The notes: generated by a model not told the origin, from the letters alone. A DNA stretch of 38,496 nt from Oscillospiraceae bacterium (GCA_015063455.1 SVUC01000007.1:1-38496), one strand, 5' to 3'. Shown: positions 8,402 through 18,439, counted from the first letter of the stretch. Program-made: numbers and translations.

Positions 8402-11233
8402 ATGCCTCAATTTATCAGCGTTCGCGGTGCTCGGATGAACAACCTCAAAAATATTGATGTTGATGTTCCGCGTGACCAGCTCGTTGTGTTAACCGGACTG
8501 TCGGGCTCGGGAAAATCGTCCCTTGCGTTTGACACGATCTACGCCGAAGGACACAGACGATTTGTTGAATCCCTCTCGTCATACGCAAGAATGTTCATCG
8601 GTCAGCTCGACAAACCGGATATAGATTCGATCGAAGGTCTCTCTCCCGCGATCTCTATCGACCAGAAGACTACATCAAAAAATCCGCGCTCAACCGTCGG
8701 TACTGTTACTGAGATCTACGACTATCTCAGACTTCTCTATGCACGTCTCGGTGTGCCGCACTGTCCCGTCTGCGGACGAGAGATCAGACAGACCTCGGTC
8801 GACGTGATAATCGACAAGATCATGTCACTTCCCGAAGGGGAGAGATTTATGATCCTCTCGCCTGTTGTCCGTGCGAAAAAAGGACGTCAGGAGAAAATTC
8901 TCGCGGATGCGAAGAAAAACGGATACGTCCGTGCAAGAATCGACGGGATCATTTACGATCTCACAGAAGATATTGAGCTTGACAAAAATCTTCGTCACAC
9001 AGTTGAGCTTGTGATCGACCGTCTTGTGATGAAGCCTGATCTGCAAAGCCGTCTGACCGACTCGGTTGAATGTGCGATACGTGAGTCGGGCGGATCGGTG
9101 ATCGTCGTCACGGTTCCGAGAGGAGACGAAAACGCAGTCGAGCAGGAGTATTCAACGAACTATGCGTGTCCTGAGCACGGAATCAGCTTTGGGGATATTG
9201 AACCGAGAATGTTCTCGTTCAACAATCCGTTCGGAGCCTGTCCCACCTGTACAGGTCTCGGTGTTCTGCGCACAGTTGATGAGAAAAAAGTGATCCCCGA
9301 CAATTCCCTCTCTCTCACCGAGGGTGCGATCGCCGTAAATGGATTCAAAACTCTGACCGACGACAGCTGGAACGGACCTCTTATTCTCGCCGCAATCGAA
9401 AAATTCGGTGTCACGCTCGACACTCCGCTGTGCGATTATCCGAAAGATGCGTACAATGTTCTCCTGCACGGCTCGAGTGACATCGTTACCGTAACACGCC
9501 ACTTTGGCGCGCGCTCACAGACACAGACTCTCTCTTACGAGGGAATACTGAAAATGATCGAGAACCGCGCTCAGCCGAATGCTTGGGAACACGAATACTA
9601 CGAGCAGTTCCTCACAGATCACACCTGTCCCGATTGTCACGGTGCAAGACTCAACAGCGATGCTCTCGGAATCACCGTCGGCGACAAGAATATTTTCGAA
9701 TACTGCTCAATGTCGATCTCAGACGCGCTCGATTTCACAAACTCCCTTGAGTTTACCGAAACAGAAATGCAGATCGCGCGGGAGATCATAAAAGAACTGC
9801 GAAGCCGTCTCGGATTTCTCAAATCGGTAGGACTTGATTACCTCACACTCTCAAGAAAAAGCGCAACCCTCTCGGGCGGCGAGGCACAAAGAATCAGACT
9901 CGCAACACAGATCGGTTCATCTCTCGCAGGAGTTCTCTACATTCTCGACGAACCCTCAATCGGTCTGCATCAGAGAGACAACAGCAAGCTGATCGCTACG
10001 CTGAAAAATCTGCGTGACCTCGGCAACTCCGTCATCGTAGTTGAGCACGACGAGGAAACAATGCAGGCAGCCGACTACATCATCGACATCGGTCCTGCGG
10101 CAGGTATCCACGGCGGTGAGGTCGTTGCCTGCGGAACGCCTGATGAGGTCGCTGCAAACAAAGATTCTATCACGGGAGATTTTCTCTCGGGAAGGCGGAA
10201 GATCAAAGTGCCCGAAATACGCCGCGCAGGAAACGGCCACAAGCTGACAGTAGTTGGTGCAAGAGAAAACAATCTCAAAAATATCACCGTAGATTTCCCC
10301 CTCGGATGCCTTGTATGCGTAACGGGCGTGTCGGGTTCAGGCAAATCGTCTCTCGTGAACTCTATTCTGTACTCGTCTCTCGCACACACGCTGATGCGTT
10401 CGATCACATATCCCGGAGATCACGACAGGATCGATGGAGTTGAGCATCTTGACAAAGTAATCGCGATCGACCAGTCTCCGATAGGACGCACACCACGATC
10501 AAATCCCGCGACATACACAGGACTTTTCACCGATATCAGAAATCTTTTCGCTATGACTCCAGGCGCAAAAATGCGAGGCTACAACAGCGGACGATTCTCG
10601 TTCAACGTCAAGGGTGGACGGTGTGAGGCGTGCGAAGGCGATGGTGTGAAGAAGATCGAAATGCACTTCTTACCCGACGTTTATGTAACCTGTGACGTCT
10701 GCCACGGCAAAAGGTACAACAGAGAAACCCTTGAGGTAAAATACAAGGACAAAAACATCTCCGACGTACTTGAGATGACCGCAGACGAGGGCGTTGAGTT
10801 TTTCCGCGACATTCCGAAAATCTCAAACAGACTCAAGCTCCTTTGCGATGTTGGTCTTGGATACATCAAGATCGGTCAGTCATCAACGACACTCTCCGGT
10901 GGTGAAGCTCAGCGAGTCAAGCTCGCAACTGAGCTCTCGCGCAGATCTACGGGAAAGACGCTGTACGTTCTTGATGAGCCTACAACAGGTCTTCACTCTG
11001 CCGACGTTGAGAAGCTGATCGCGATACTTGAGCAGCTTGTTGAAGGCGGAAATACTGTTGTTGTAATCGAGCACAACCTTGACGTTATCAAATGCGCTGA
11101 CCATATCATTGATATGGGTCCTGAAGGGGGAGACGGCGGCGGTACCGTTATTGCCGAAGGCACTCCCGAGGAGATCGTGCAGTGCGAGATCTCATATACC
11201 GGACAGTATTTGAAGGATAAACTTAAAATCTAA
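8402..11233 (+). CDS. uvrA: Excinuclease ABC subunit A (UvrA)
   Basis: A full-length 943-residue UvrA, the damage-sensing ATPase of nucleotide excision repair. It has two ABC modules. The first has Walker A GLSGSGKS (32-39), signature [19 protein letters not shown] and Walker [13 protein letters not shown]. The second has GVSGSGKS, signature [18 protein letters not shown] and [12 protein letters not shown]. Zinc modules show as CPVCG near residue 120, CPTC near 280, and the C-terminal [16 protein letters not shown] pair. The start has AGGAAAG 8 bases upstream. It lies in an SOS-type operon behind TerB, BrxD-like and BrxHI-like genes rather than in the more usual uvrB-uvrA order. No uvrB is seen in the window. 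Confidence 0.98.
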   Translation: MPQFISVRGARMNNLKNIDVDVPRDQLVVLTGLSGSGKSSLAFDTIYAEGHRRFVESLSSYARMFIGQLDKPDIDSIEGLSPAISIDQKTTSKNPRSTVGTVTEIYDYLRLLYARLGVPHCPVCGREIRQTSVDVIIDKIMSLPEGERFMILSPVVRAKKGRQEKILADAKKNGYVRARIDGIIYDLTEDIELDKNLRHTVELVIDRLVMKPDLQSRLTDSVECAIRESGGSVIVVTVPRGDENAVEQEYSTNYACPEHGISFGDIEPRMFSFNNPFGACPTCTGLGVLRTVDEKKVIPDNSLSLTEGAIAVNGFKTLTDDSWNGPLILAAIEKFGVTLDTPLCDYPKDAYNVLLHGSSDIVTVTRHFGARSQTQTLSYEGILKMIENRAQPNAWEHEYYEQFLTDHTCPDCHGARLNSDALGITVGDKNIFEYCSMSISDALDFTNSLEFTETEMQIAREIIKELRSRLGFLKSVGLDYLTLSRKSATLSGGEAQRIRLATQIGSSLAGVLYILDEPSIGLHQRDNSKLIATLKNLRDLGNSVIVVEHDEETMQAADYIIDIGPAAGIHGGEVVACGTPDEVAANKDSITGDFLSGRRKIKVPEIRRAGNGHKLTVVGARENNLKNITVDFPLGCLVCVTGVSGSGKSSLVNSILYSSLAHTLMRSITYPGDHDRIDGVEHLDKVIAIDQSPIGRTPRSNPATYTGLFTDIRNLFAMTPGAKMRGYNSGRFSFNVKGGRCEACEGDGVKKIEMHFLPDVYVTCDVCHGKRYNRETLEVKYKDKNISDVLEMTADEGVEFFRDIPKISNRLKLLCDVGLGYIKIGQSSTTLSGGEAQRVKLATELSRRSTGKTLYVLDEPTTGLHSADVEKLIAILEQLVEGGNTVVVIEHNLDVIKCADHIIDMGPEGGDGGGTVIAEGTPEEIVQCEISYTGQYLKDKLKI

Positions 11234-11249
11234 GCCGAACTTATTCAAT

Positions 11250-11455
11250 AAAAGTTTGATCAAACTTTTCAAAGTTTGCAGGGTCTTGGGACAGAGTCCC
11301 AAGTGGGTTCTTAGGGCAAAGTCCTGAGTCGGAGTCACTCATCATATATGATGGAGGACTCCGAAACGCCTTCTCTGATTAGTCCTGTCAAATTTTGTAA
11401 TATCAAATTGTTTGACAAACTCCACCCAAGAACCTTTTGAGGAAAGGTTCTTGGG
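11250..11455. repeat. Palindrome-rich dispersed repeat element
   Basis: A 200-base stretch made of consecutive inverted repeats. These are a perfect 20-base palindrome AAAAGTTTGATCAAACTTTT (11250-11269), CTTGGGAC/GTCCCAAG (11285-11303), an imperfect CTTAGGGC/GTCCTGAG (11310-11328), GGAGTC/GACTCC around ATCATATATGAT (11331-11362), and a 13-base perfect stem CCCAAGAACCTTT/AAAGGTTCTTGGG (11425-11455). It resembles a non-coding repeat I associate with gut Clostridia genomes. The first palindromes may also end the uvrA transcript. Confidence 0.65.
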
Positions 11456-11517
11456 AATCTCCAAACCTATTTTCACTAAAAACACACATAAAAATTTATA
11501 AAATGGAGGAATCACAT

Positions 11518-13188
11518 ATGAAAAAACGCGCAATCAGCATCACACTCTACGTTCTCGCCGTTCTTCTCCTGATCGGGCTGGTGTACTACGTCACACTCCC
11601 GCCGATCTCGATATACTCAGGCGAATTCTGGACATTTTTCTTCTTCATTGACATCCTCGTTCTCGTCTCATATTATGTTATCGGTGTTATCTCAGGCAAA
11701 ATCTACGCCGAGATCATTCACGATCCAAGCGGTCACATCCACGTCAATACAGACAAATCAGGCAAGAAACCCCTTTTCACAAAGGTCGTGCTCATCCTCT
11801 CAGCAGCCGTTATCGTGTTCCTCGTCATCGGCGGTATTCTCTCCTCACAGATGTTCCGCGCGAAAACCTACAGCTCTCTCATAACAGTTGATGACGCGCA
11901 GTTTGCCGAGGACATCAGGGAAACCGAATACGTCTCCGATATCGCGCTTATGGATACCGCTTCCGCGAGAATCATCGGCGCAAGAACTCTCGGTACTCTC
12001 TCCGATCTCGTGTCACAGTACAACGTTTCGAACGATTACACACAGATCGCTATGAGAAGCGCGATCGACGACACGGCAAAGCCTTACAAGGTAGCTCCGC
12101 TTGAGTATGCGTCTTTCTTCAAGTGGCTCACAAATCAGTCCTCCGGTATCCCCGGATACGTTAAGGTCGACACAGTCCGCTTTGATGCTGAGTTCGTCAG
12201 ACTTGAGGGCTCGTTCATCAAATACAGCCCGTCAGCTTATCTTGCAAAAGACCTCTACCGTGCGCTGAGATTCGAGTATCCCACAGCGATCTTCGGAAGT
12301 ATCTGCTTTGAGGTTGACGACAACGGACATCCCTATTGGGTAGCGTCTACTATGAAGCCCAATGCAGGGCTGTTCGGCGCAATGGACGTTGATACCGTTA
12401 TCACCCTCGATGCGTGTACAGGTGAGACCGCCGAGTACAAGCCTTCCGAGTCTCCCGACTGGATCGATATTGTTTACTACGGCACACTTATCTGCCAGAA
12501 ATATGACTGGTACGGAATGCTCCGCGGAGGATATCTCAACTCTGCATTCGCACAGACAAACTGTGTTGTCACAACAGACGATTTCGGATATAAGATCATC
12601 GGAAATGACGTTTACATATTCACAGGTGTTACTTCAACCTCGAACGATGAAGCTAACATCGGATTCATCCTCGCAAACAGCAGAACGGGTGAATACAAAT
12701 TCTTCAGCGTTCCCGGTGCTGAGGAATACAGCGCAATGTCAGCTGCTGAAGGATCTGTTCAGCAGTACGGATATCAGGCATCGTTCCCGTCTCTCATCAA
12801 CGTAGGCGGCGAAGCTACATACATTATGGTTCTCAAGGATGCCTCCGGTATCGTCAAGATGTACTCAATGGTAAACGTCCGCAACTACAACATCGTTGTA
12901 ACGAGCGAAACTCAAGATGACGTATTCCAGAAATACAAGACTGCACTCGCTCAGAATGGCACAAAAGTCGACAGCGCAACTCTTGTAACAGAGGAGATCG
13001 TGATCGACGAGATCATCTACATCACCAAGAGCGGCGAGACTACCGTTTACATCAAGTCTCCCGGCGGTGTGTACGGAATGGCGTTCACTGAAGATATCCT
13101 CTTCTACGAGGTCGGTGATACCATAAAGATCGCATACACGACCAAAAATGACGGCAGTGTAACGATAATCTCTCGTATAGAAGAATAA
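11518..13188 (+). CDS. Membrane-anchored protein of unknown function
   Basis: A 556-residue protein with three hydrophobic helices in the first 125 residues (about 4-24, 33-58 and 83-108), then a long region of about 430 residues without membrane segments that is probably outside the cell. I do not recognise the family. The soluble part has several GYK/YFG/YWVA-type beta-rich segments but no catalytic motif I can name. The ATG at 11518 is preceded by GGAGG at a good distance; an upstream frame extension lies in the repeat element and is not credible. A strong hairpin terminator follows 2 bases after the stop, so the gene is monocistronic. It marks the left chromosomal border of the phage-derived cluster. 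Confidence 0.8.
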   Translation: MKKRAISITLYVLAVLLLIGLVYYVTLPPISIYSGEFWTFFFFIDILVLVSYYVIGVISGKIYAEIIHDPSGHIHVNTDKSGKKPLFTKVVLILSAAVIVFLVIGGILSSQMFRAKTYSSLITVDDAQFAEDIRETEYVSDIALMDTASARIIGARTLGTLSDLVSQYNVSNDYTQIAMRSAIDDTAKPYKVAPLEYASFFKWLTNQSSGIPGYVKVDTVRFDAEFVRLEGSFIKYSPSAYLAKDLYRALRFEYPTAIFGSICFEVDDNGHPYWVASTMKPNAGLFGAMDVDTVITLDACTGETAEYKPSESPDWIDIVYYGTLICQKYDWYGMLRGGYLNSAFAQTNCVVTTDDFGYKIIGNDVYIFTGVTSTSNDEANIGFILANSRTGEYKFFSVPGAEEYSAMSAAEGSVQQYGYQASFPSLINVGGEATYIMVLKDASGIVKMYSMVNVRNYNIVVTSETQDDVFQKYKTALAQNGTKVDSATLVTEEIVIDEIIYITKSGETTVYIKSPGGVYGMAFTEDILFYEVGDTIKIAYTTKNDGSVTIISRIEE

Positions 13189-13190
13189 TA

Positions 13191-13231
13191 AAAAATACCG
13201 TGCTCCCGCAAAAGGGCTGCACGGTATTTTT
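13191..13231. terminator. Bidirectional terminator between the membrane protein gene and the phage cluster
   Basis: A 13-base stem AAAAATACCGTGC/GCACGGTATTTTT has A-runs and T-runs on both sides, so it can end transcripts from both directions. It would close both the membrane protein gene (plus) and the long phage cluster (minus). Confidence 0.85.
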
Positions 13232-13308
13232 CTTTCTCTTATCTCTCTACTAATATTATATGAAAAATATCCCGACACGATTCATCGGAAATACTCAGAA
13301 TACGGGAA

Positions 13309-14382
13309 TTATCCCACAGTGACCTCTCCTATCTCAATTAGATCCCCGCCACGACCGAGATATGCACCTACCGCTTCCTTAACTTCTCCACCGACTCCAA
13401 TATAAATATTCACGCCTCCTGCAACTCTCTTCCACTCTGTTATATTATACTCAGAATGCTTTGACGAATAGTGCGAGATCGACCTCACGGCAAACTTCAC
13501 CGTTTTGACATCCTCACCGATCGTGTAAGTGTATGACGTGCCGCTTCCCGAGTACAAAGTGGTATCAACTGTTCCTCCGTTTACGCCGCACATCAGCTCG
13601 TAGCTCTTTATACTGTACGGGGAATCGTCATTTACATCTTTCCATTTCACAGTACACGTCTCCCCTTTTTTGAGCTCACTGATCGAAACAAAATACGGGG
13701 CAGCGGACAAAGCGTTTTGGTTTATATAATAAATCGGTGTCTTTGCCTCAGCAAATCCGACATAGCTTTCGTCATCGTCATCAGATGAGCCGAACACACC
13801 TATCATCACTTCAAGAAAAACATAGTGTCCTATAGTAAACTGAGTATATGGTCCCGGAGTATACGAGTACGAGCTCGATGTATATGATGATTGGATAACC
13901 GTCATGAAATTCTCGTCGGGCGAATATTTACCGACAAGATTCACACCAAGAACGCGGTATTCTCTGCCCAGCGGATCGCTCACCTTCCATGTCAGATCTG
14001 ATGTCTTATTATACACAAAAACCAACGGACACGTCAAATTCAGTGTCGGATCGGGGGTGGAATAGCTTCCTGCCCAGGTAAACACGTGGGAAGTGCCGTA
14101 CGACACGTTTTTGTAGTTGATCTCCGCGCCTGACACAACAACTGACTTCACCGAATCTGAGTAATCAAACACAGCGGAAGCACTTCCCGCAGTCTTCCAC
14201 TCCAACGCTCTGCTCTCACCGTTATATGTTACATCAATAGCAACTGTGCCCGAATACGCCGTTTTTGAATTGTTTTTATGAGTTATCGAAAAATGCAGCT
14301 GTTTTCCGTCGCTCATCACCTCAATACACGCACGGTATCCGCCTACGGTGAGGAGCTTTGCTGTTTTGTAAAGTGTTTTCAT
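13309..14382 (-). CDS. Distal tail/adhesion-like protein with a fibronectin-III-like domain
   Basis: A 357-residue, Ser/Thr/Tyr-rich protein, last gene of the cluster. Residues about 225-325 look like a fibronectin type III domain (PYFVSISELKKGETCTVKW, then SYELMCGVNGG and VKFAVRSISH). The N-terminal part is beta-rich and not recognised. Its position after the baseplate genes suggests a receptor-binding or particle-surface role. It starts 16 bases after the upstream gene's stop, with GGTGGTGA as ribosome binding site. In an active phage a holin and endolysin would be expected near here, but none is present. Confidence 0.65.
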   Translation of the reverse strand: MKTLYKTAKLLTVGGYRACIEVMSDGKQLHFSITHKNNSKTAYSGTVAIDVTYNGESRALEWKTAGSASAVFDYSDSVKSVVVSGAEINYKNVSYGTSHVFTWAGSYSTPDPTLNLTCPLVFVYNKTSDLTWKVSDPLGREYRVLGVNLVGKYSPDENFMTVIQSSYTSSSYSYTPGPYTQFTIGHYVFLEVMIGVFGSSDDDDESYVGFAEAKTPIYYINQNALSAAPYFVSISELKKGETCTVKWKDVNDDSPYSIKSYELMCGVNGGTVDTTLYSGSGTSYTYTIGEDVKTVKFAVRSISHYSSKHSEYNITEWKRVAGGVNIYIGVGGEVKEAVGAYLGRGGDLIEIGEVTVG

Positions 14383-14398
14383 ATTCGCTCACCACCCG

Positions 14399-15106
14399 TT
14401 ATTCGACGAGTATGAAAAGCTCGCCTTCTTCAAGTGACGCAGGAACAGATGATCCGTACCCGATATTTCTTACGACCTGTGCGCCGAGAGTGTCAGATGC
14501 CGCCTTCAATGTTCCCCTCATTGTTCCGCCGCTTTTTTGCAGAAAATCTTCCGCAGACTGACCGCCGAGCATATTGGCGTTCTCTGCATTAGCCACATAT
14601 CCGAGTGCATCGACCGTACTTGTCACAACCCCGCAGACCGTGCTGTCGTGTCTCTTGTCTGTGATCATACTCTCACTTAACGCAACCGTTGATGACGGGA
14701 TCGCCACATACGCAAGTACAAGATCCTTTATATTGTTAGTGTTCTGCGGGACTCCTGAAATATTCTCCGTCCCGATCAGATTGAATTCTCCGGTAGCCGT
14801 GTTAAGTCTGAGTACTATCGCGTATGTCCCACCGTCAGCAAGTGTCAAAATCGTATCAGATCTCTGCCACGCCATATATCCTCTGATCCAAGCGATCCCC
14901 GCCGAGATCTTCACCGAAAGTCCCGCATCCGGTGTAATCTTAAAGCTGTCATCCCCGAAAATACCATCTTTATAAAAACACGATATCATTTTCGCAAAGA
15001 ACGATGAATCTACAGCCTTGTTTCCGCGCGGAAAACCTCCGGCAGTTTCCTCAACTGAGGTAGAATCAAACATTCCGCCGTAAACTTCCGCAATTATATC
15101 TGCCAT
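14399..15106 (-). CDS. Phage baseplate/tail fibre protein
   Basis: A 235-residue protein. The N-terminal half matches phage structural proteins found after the Gp37-like gene in many clostridial prophages: GFPRGNKAVDSSFFAKMI, then LSVKISAGIAWIRGY and a short beta-domain. The C-terminus carries a tail-fibre type repeat, MLGGQSAEDFLQKSGGTMRG. It probably forms part of the tail tip, linking the baseplate to the adhesion protein encoded next. It starts with ATG 24 bases after the stop of the Gp37-like gene, with a GGAGG site. Confidence 0.75.
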   Translation of the reverse strand: MADIIAEVYGGMFDSTSVEETAGGFPRGNKAVDSSFFAKMISCFYKDGIFGDDSFKITPDAGLSVKISAGIAWIRGYMAWQRSDTILTLADGGTYAIVLRLNTATGEFNLIGTENISGVPQNTNNIKDLVLAYVAIPSSTVALSESMITDKRHDSTVCGVVTSTVDALGYVANAENANMLGGQSAEDFLQKSGGTMRGTLKAASDTLGAQVVRNIGYGSSVPASLEEGELFILVE

Positions 15107-15130
15107 ATTAAACCTCCAAGTTAATTTTTG

Positions 15131-16186
15131 TTACTGCTTTTTAAGTATCTGCCTGATATACCGCACTTCATCACCGAATGACGGGTAGATCATTTTCACA
15201 CCGCCCTCGCAGACCGTATCAACCGCTGTGAGACGCATACCAAATGAAAGACACAGCTCGTCGTCAACCACGTCGCAGATATCTCCGAGAAAATAATCGA
15301 CTCCGTATCGCGGAAGTGCATCTGAGTCACACTCCGCGCTTACATAAACGGCATCTCCGCTTTTTGAGAGAACTTCTGCCGCACGCACAAGAAGAGCAGC
15401 CTCATAATCCTCAGCCGTCTCAAAGTCCTCGGGAGATATATCGGACACCTTTTTGCAAATCTCTCGTTTATGGTCTCCTCCGCTTCTGTCAAGCGTAACC
15501 ACAGTCCCGTCAGATCCCTCGATATACACGATATTTTTCTTGCCCTCGGAGTTTTTCTCCATTTCAAGAGAAATGATGTTTCCGAACGATGACGAGAATA
15601 TCGCAGGCTGATCGTCTGTGACAGCTTCAGACGTAAGGTCTCTTCCCGTCACAATAGAAAACAAAGGCTTCATTGTGTCGGGATCAAGCTCGATCCTGTA
15701 CGATGCGCCGTACGGCGTGAGAAGAGAGTATAGCCAATCTGAAAGAGAATCCCACGAATATCCAACAGTTACCCTCTCCCCGATCTGTGCATTATTCTCG
15801 GATATTTGGATCGACACGCTTCCGTCATTTCTGATGTTATCTGAAACTGCCGCGAGAGCCACCTCGCTCACCGTACCTGAATAGCTTCCGACTCCTATCA
15901 TAAGTCTGTCATCAAGCAGGCATTCAAGAAGATGTCCCCCCATCTCACAGTCTCCGCTGTCTACTGTAGTGAGATATTCGATGCGTCCGCAGAAGATACG
16001 CCCGCCGTTTTCTGACGGAGACGATCTGACATACGACGCACCCGTAACACGTCCTATCAAAAACCTTGGAAAATGAAGGGTGAATGTGCCTCTTTCGTTG
16101 TATCTTTCACTCCATACGATCGACGTGAATTCGTCAATCGGTCCTTCGATGACGGAAAAATCCTCACCGAGAAAGTAAAGCTCCAT
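15131..16186 (-). CDS. Siphovirus Gp37-like tail tip protein
   Basis: A 351-residue protein of the ReqiPepy6 Gp37-like family. The N-terminus has SIVWSERYNERGTFTLHFP, followed by CGRIEYLTT, LLECLLDDRL and a central YSWDSLSDWLYSLL segment; the C-terminus has the typical YFLGDICDVV. In siphophages this family takes the place of the tail-associated hub below the distal tail protein. No peptidase or lysozyme domain is visible. The ATG at 16186 follows AGGTGATTTG directly after the Dit stop; an in-frame TTG one codon earlier is less likely. Confidence 0.8.
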   Translation of the reverse strand: MELYFLGEDFSVIEGPIDEFTSIVWSERYNERGTFTLHFPRFLIGRVTGASYVRSSPSENGGRIFCGRIEYLTTVDSGDCEMGGHLLECLLDDRLMIGVGSYSGTVSEVALAAVSDNIRNDGSVSIQISENNAQIGERVTVGYSWDSLSDWLYSLLTPYGASYRIELDPDTMKPLFSIVTGRDLTSEAVTDDQPAIFSSSFGNIISLEMEKNSEGKKNIVYIEGSDGTVVTLDRSGGDHKREICKKVSDISPEDFETAEDYEAALLVRAAEVLSKSGDAVYVSAECDSDALPRYGVDYFLGDICDVVDDELCLSFGMRLTAVDTVCEGGVKMIYPSFGDEVRYIRQILKKQ

Positions 16187-16195
16187 CAAATCACC

Positions 16196-17062
16196 TCACA
16201 TTCCAAAGTAAAGCGGTGTGAATTCAACATACGCATCCATAAATTCTCCACCCGAATCAGAGGTCACTCGAAGAGTTGACTCGCCTGCCGGAAGGGTAAA
16301 AAACGTACTGTTCTTGTCGAAATTGAAGCTTCTCTCACCGTTTTTGTAAATATTCTTCATCTTCGGACGCGTATCAATAACTATTTCATCTCCGTCAGAG
16401 AGCGTTATCGGACACTTGATAAAATACTGTCCGCAGGAAATTCCCGGTCCTACCACATCTCCGCCTGCAGCCTTTATCACAGCTACAATTCCACACTCAT
16501 AATCCCCCGGATTTTCAATGGTAGTCTTGTCGGTCGTGCGGAAGATTCCTGCTACAGTACCCGCGCCTGCCATAAAACTCATCGGGAAAGTCAGCATCGG
16601 ACAGGAATCGTGAAAACGTACCTTTCTGCCCTCGTGATCCTTGAAGAACACAGAAGGGGAGATAAATCTGAGCGTTACCTCTGTCGAGTCATAGAACGTA
16701 GCTCTGTCAAACACCGCTTCCTCGTTAGGTATCACTTCAATCACACGTCTGACGCCGAACATCTCGATGTCCAGAGTACATTCAGCCATCGGATTCATCA
16801 TCGTGATCAAACGTCGGCGTATCTCATCGTCCGTCCCTCCTACGATCTCAAACACCAGCTCGATCTCACGCTCCGCAAAACGACGTCTCTGAGCATACCC
16901 GCCGACATTCGAGGCATATGAAGCTACCTTCACATCAAAGCCTGTACTCGAATATCCCGAAAAGCCTCTCTCAACGAGTTTGCAATCTGCCTCGGGAGAT
17001 ATTTCAATCTCATATTTCCCCGAGCGAAATATGATTTTATATGTATTGCCAAAATCTGTCAC
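16196..17062 (-). CDS. Distal tail protein (Dit family)
   Basis: A 288-residue siphovirus distal tail protein that would form the ring joining tail tube and tip. The N-terminal domain shows the typical VASYASNVGGYAQRRRF and ELVFEIVGG strands, followed by RRLITMMNP and a CTLDIEMFGVRRVIEV segment; the C-terminal half is a galectin-like beta domain. The start is a GTG whose bases overlap the tape-measure stop (GTGA), a sign of translational coupling. Confidence 0.82.
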   Translation of the reverse strand: MTDFGNTYKIIFRSGKYEIEISPEADCKLVERGFSGYSSTGFDVKVASYASNVGGYAQRRRFAEREIELVFEIVGGTDDEIRRRLITMMNPMAECTLDIEMFGVRRVIEVIPNEEAVFDRATFYDSTEVTLRFISPSVFFKDHEGRKVRFHDSCPMLTFPMSFMAGAGTVAGIFRTTDKTTIENPGDYECGIVAVIKAAGGDVVGPGISCGQYFIKCPITLSDGDEIVIDTRPKMKNIYKNGERSFNFDKNSTFFTLPAGESTLRVTSDSGGEFMDAYVEFTPLYFGM

Positions 17063-17847
17063 AGTCTGAATATCGCCTCGCTTTCACGTCTGATCCTTCT
17101 TGCCGTTCTGTACGGAGATGCATCGTCATCTCTCAGATAAATATTCTGTGTGACACTCCCCTTCATTCCTTGCAACGAGGAGTCCACCCCTCTCGACTCA
17201 CGACCACCGTAAACTGACGCCATAGCGCCGTTTACATAAGATGACCCCGAGAGGATACCCTCCGCAATACCTCGCGAGATCATAACACCGACCTCGTCAC
17301 GCATAAGCGCGGACGGAGACTTGATCTGATAATAGTCCTTCACCGCTGTATCCGCGTCCAGAGAGACTTTTTTGATTGCCGCAACCACCTCACGTCCTGC
17401 TGAGAGAATTCCCGCCGCAACACCCGACATGATCTCCTCCCCGATTGACACCCATCCCGATGTGGAAAAAGCACCTTTTGCGGATGACGACACCTCTCGC
17501 ACAGCGTGGTTTACAAATCCTTCGCCTCCTCTGACACCTGATGCGATCTCGCTCATCGCAGATGAACCAACCGTCTGCCAACCGGATGTGCGGAAAAGCA
17601 ATGCCGAATTCTGAGCCGCAAGCCGCATCGTCTCAATTATCCGCTGTGCTGCAGCAGAGACCGCAGCGTTCACATCTGAGAGAGAAGAGTTCAGAACATC
17701 TCCGATTCCAACCGCTGCAATAGACGCGGAAAGAGATGCACCCATTCTTGTTCCGAGAGATGACATCTGCGCCTCAATATTTGCAGCAGACGCCGCGATC
17801 TCAGATGTATCAAGGGAAACACCTATTGTTACCGATCCGTCAGCCAT
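17059..17847 (-). CDS. Very short tail tape measure protein
   Basis: A 262-residue protein in the tape-measure position, after the Gp15-like chaperone gene and before Dit. The C-terminal part has the tape-measure signature YYQIKSPSALMRDEVG, then GIAEGI, and the middle has two GW-VGS/SIGEE-I-SG repeats (about 95-145). Tape measures of siphophages are usually much longer, often above 600 residues. By the usual scaling of about 1.5 angstrom per residue, this one would specify a tail of roughly 40 nm. The frame is intact with a strong AGGAGGAG site, so the shortness is either original or an in-frame deletion. Short tails are also a feature of gene transfer agents such as that of Rhodobacter. Confidence 0.75.
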   Translation of the reverse strand: MADGSVTIGVSLDTSEIAASAANIEAQMSSLGTRMGASLSASIAAVGIGDVLNSSLSDVNAAVSAAAQRIIETMRLAAQNSALLFRTSGWQTVGSSAMSEIASGVRGGEGFVNHAVREVSSSAKGAFSTSGWVSIGEEIMSGVAAGILSAGREVVAAIKKVSLDADTAVKDYYQIKSPSALMRDEVGVMISRGIAEGILSGSSYVNGAMASVYGGRESRGVDSSLQGMKGSVTQNIYLRDDDASPYRTARRIRRESEAIFRL

Positions 17848-17881
17848 AATTTCTCCTCCTTTTTATGTTATTCTTTATAAA

Positions 17882-18439
17882 TCAGCGAATCCTCACCGCA
17901 GCCTTCGCACGTCTGATCCGCCGTCTGAGAGAATCATCCTCGATCCTCGATGTGTCACACCGTCTGAGCTGAACGATCCTCATAAATCCGCACTTCTCGG
18001 GAAGATTCCTCAGAAGTGCCGTAAACTTCCACCAATGCATTCGGCTTAAGGTGAGATCAATTCCGTATGTCTCCATAAATGAAGCAAAGATCACCTCACT
18101 GTCCTGTGTAAAATCGAAGCTCCTCTCACCTCTGCCGCCATCCACGTTTCCTGTTTTTGACAGCTCCTCACCGCAGGACGCGAAGCGTAAAAGCTCGATT
18201 GCAAGCTCAGTGTAAAACTCTGCAGGGAATTTCTCGCCCGCCCTGATACGTCTCCAAAGCTCAGGACACACGAGCATCGTCACACACCTGATCTTCGTCA
18301 TCGTGTCGGGGATCTCACGGTCTCCGAATGCGTCGACAGCGAGGATCCAGCGGCGGAAATCGGTTATGATCCCAAATCTCTCGCCGCACACCTCGATCTC
18401 GCGCGGAAGTGCGTCACATAAAATGCTTACCTTTTTCAT
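17882..18439 (-). CDS. Bacteriophage Gp15-family tail assembly protein
   Basis: A 185-residue protein of the phage Gp15 family, seen in the SRMHWWKFTALLRNLPE core (about 130-150) and the N-terminal DFRRWILAVDAF. In siphophages this gene lies just before the tape measure and acts as an assembly chaperone. Its ATG overlaps the stop of the preceding gene as ATGA, so the two are coupled. The C-terminus is strongly basic (RRRIRRAKAAVRIR). Confidence 0.85.
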   Translation of the reverse strand: MKKVSILCDALPREIEVCGERFGIITDFRRWILAVDAFGDREIPDTMTKIRCVTMLVCPELWRRIRAGEKFPAEFYTELAIELLRFASCGEELSKTGNVDGGRGERSFDFTQDSEVIFASFMETYGIDLTLSRMHWWKFTALLRNLPEKCGFMRIVQLRRCDTSRIEDDSLRRRIRRAKAAVRIR

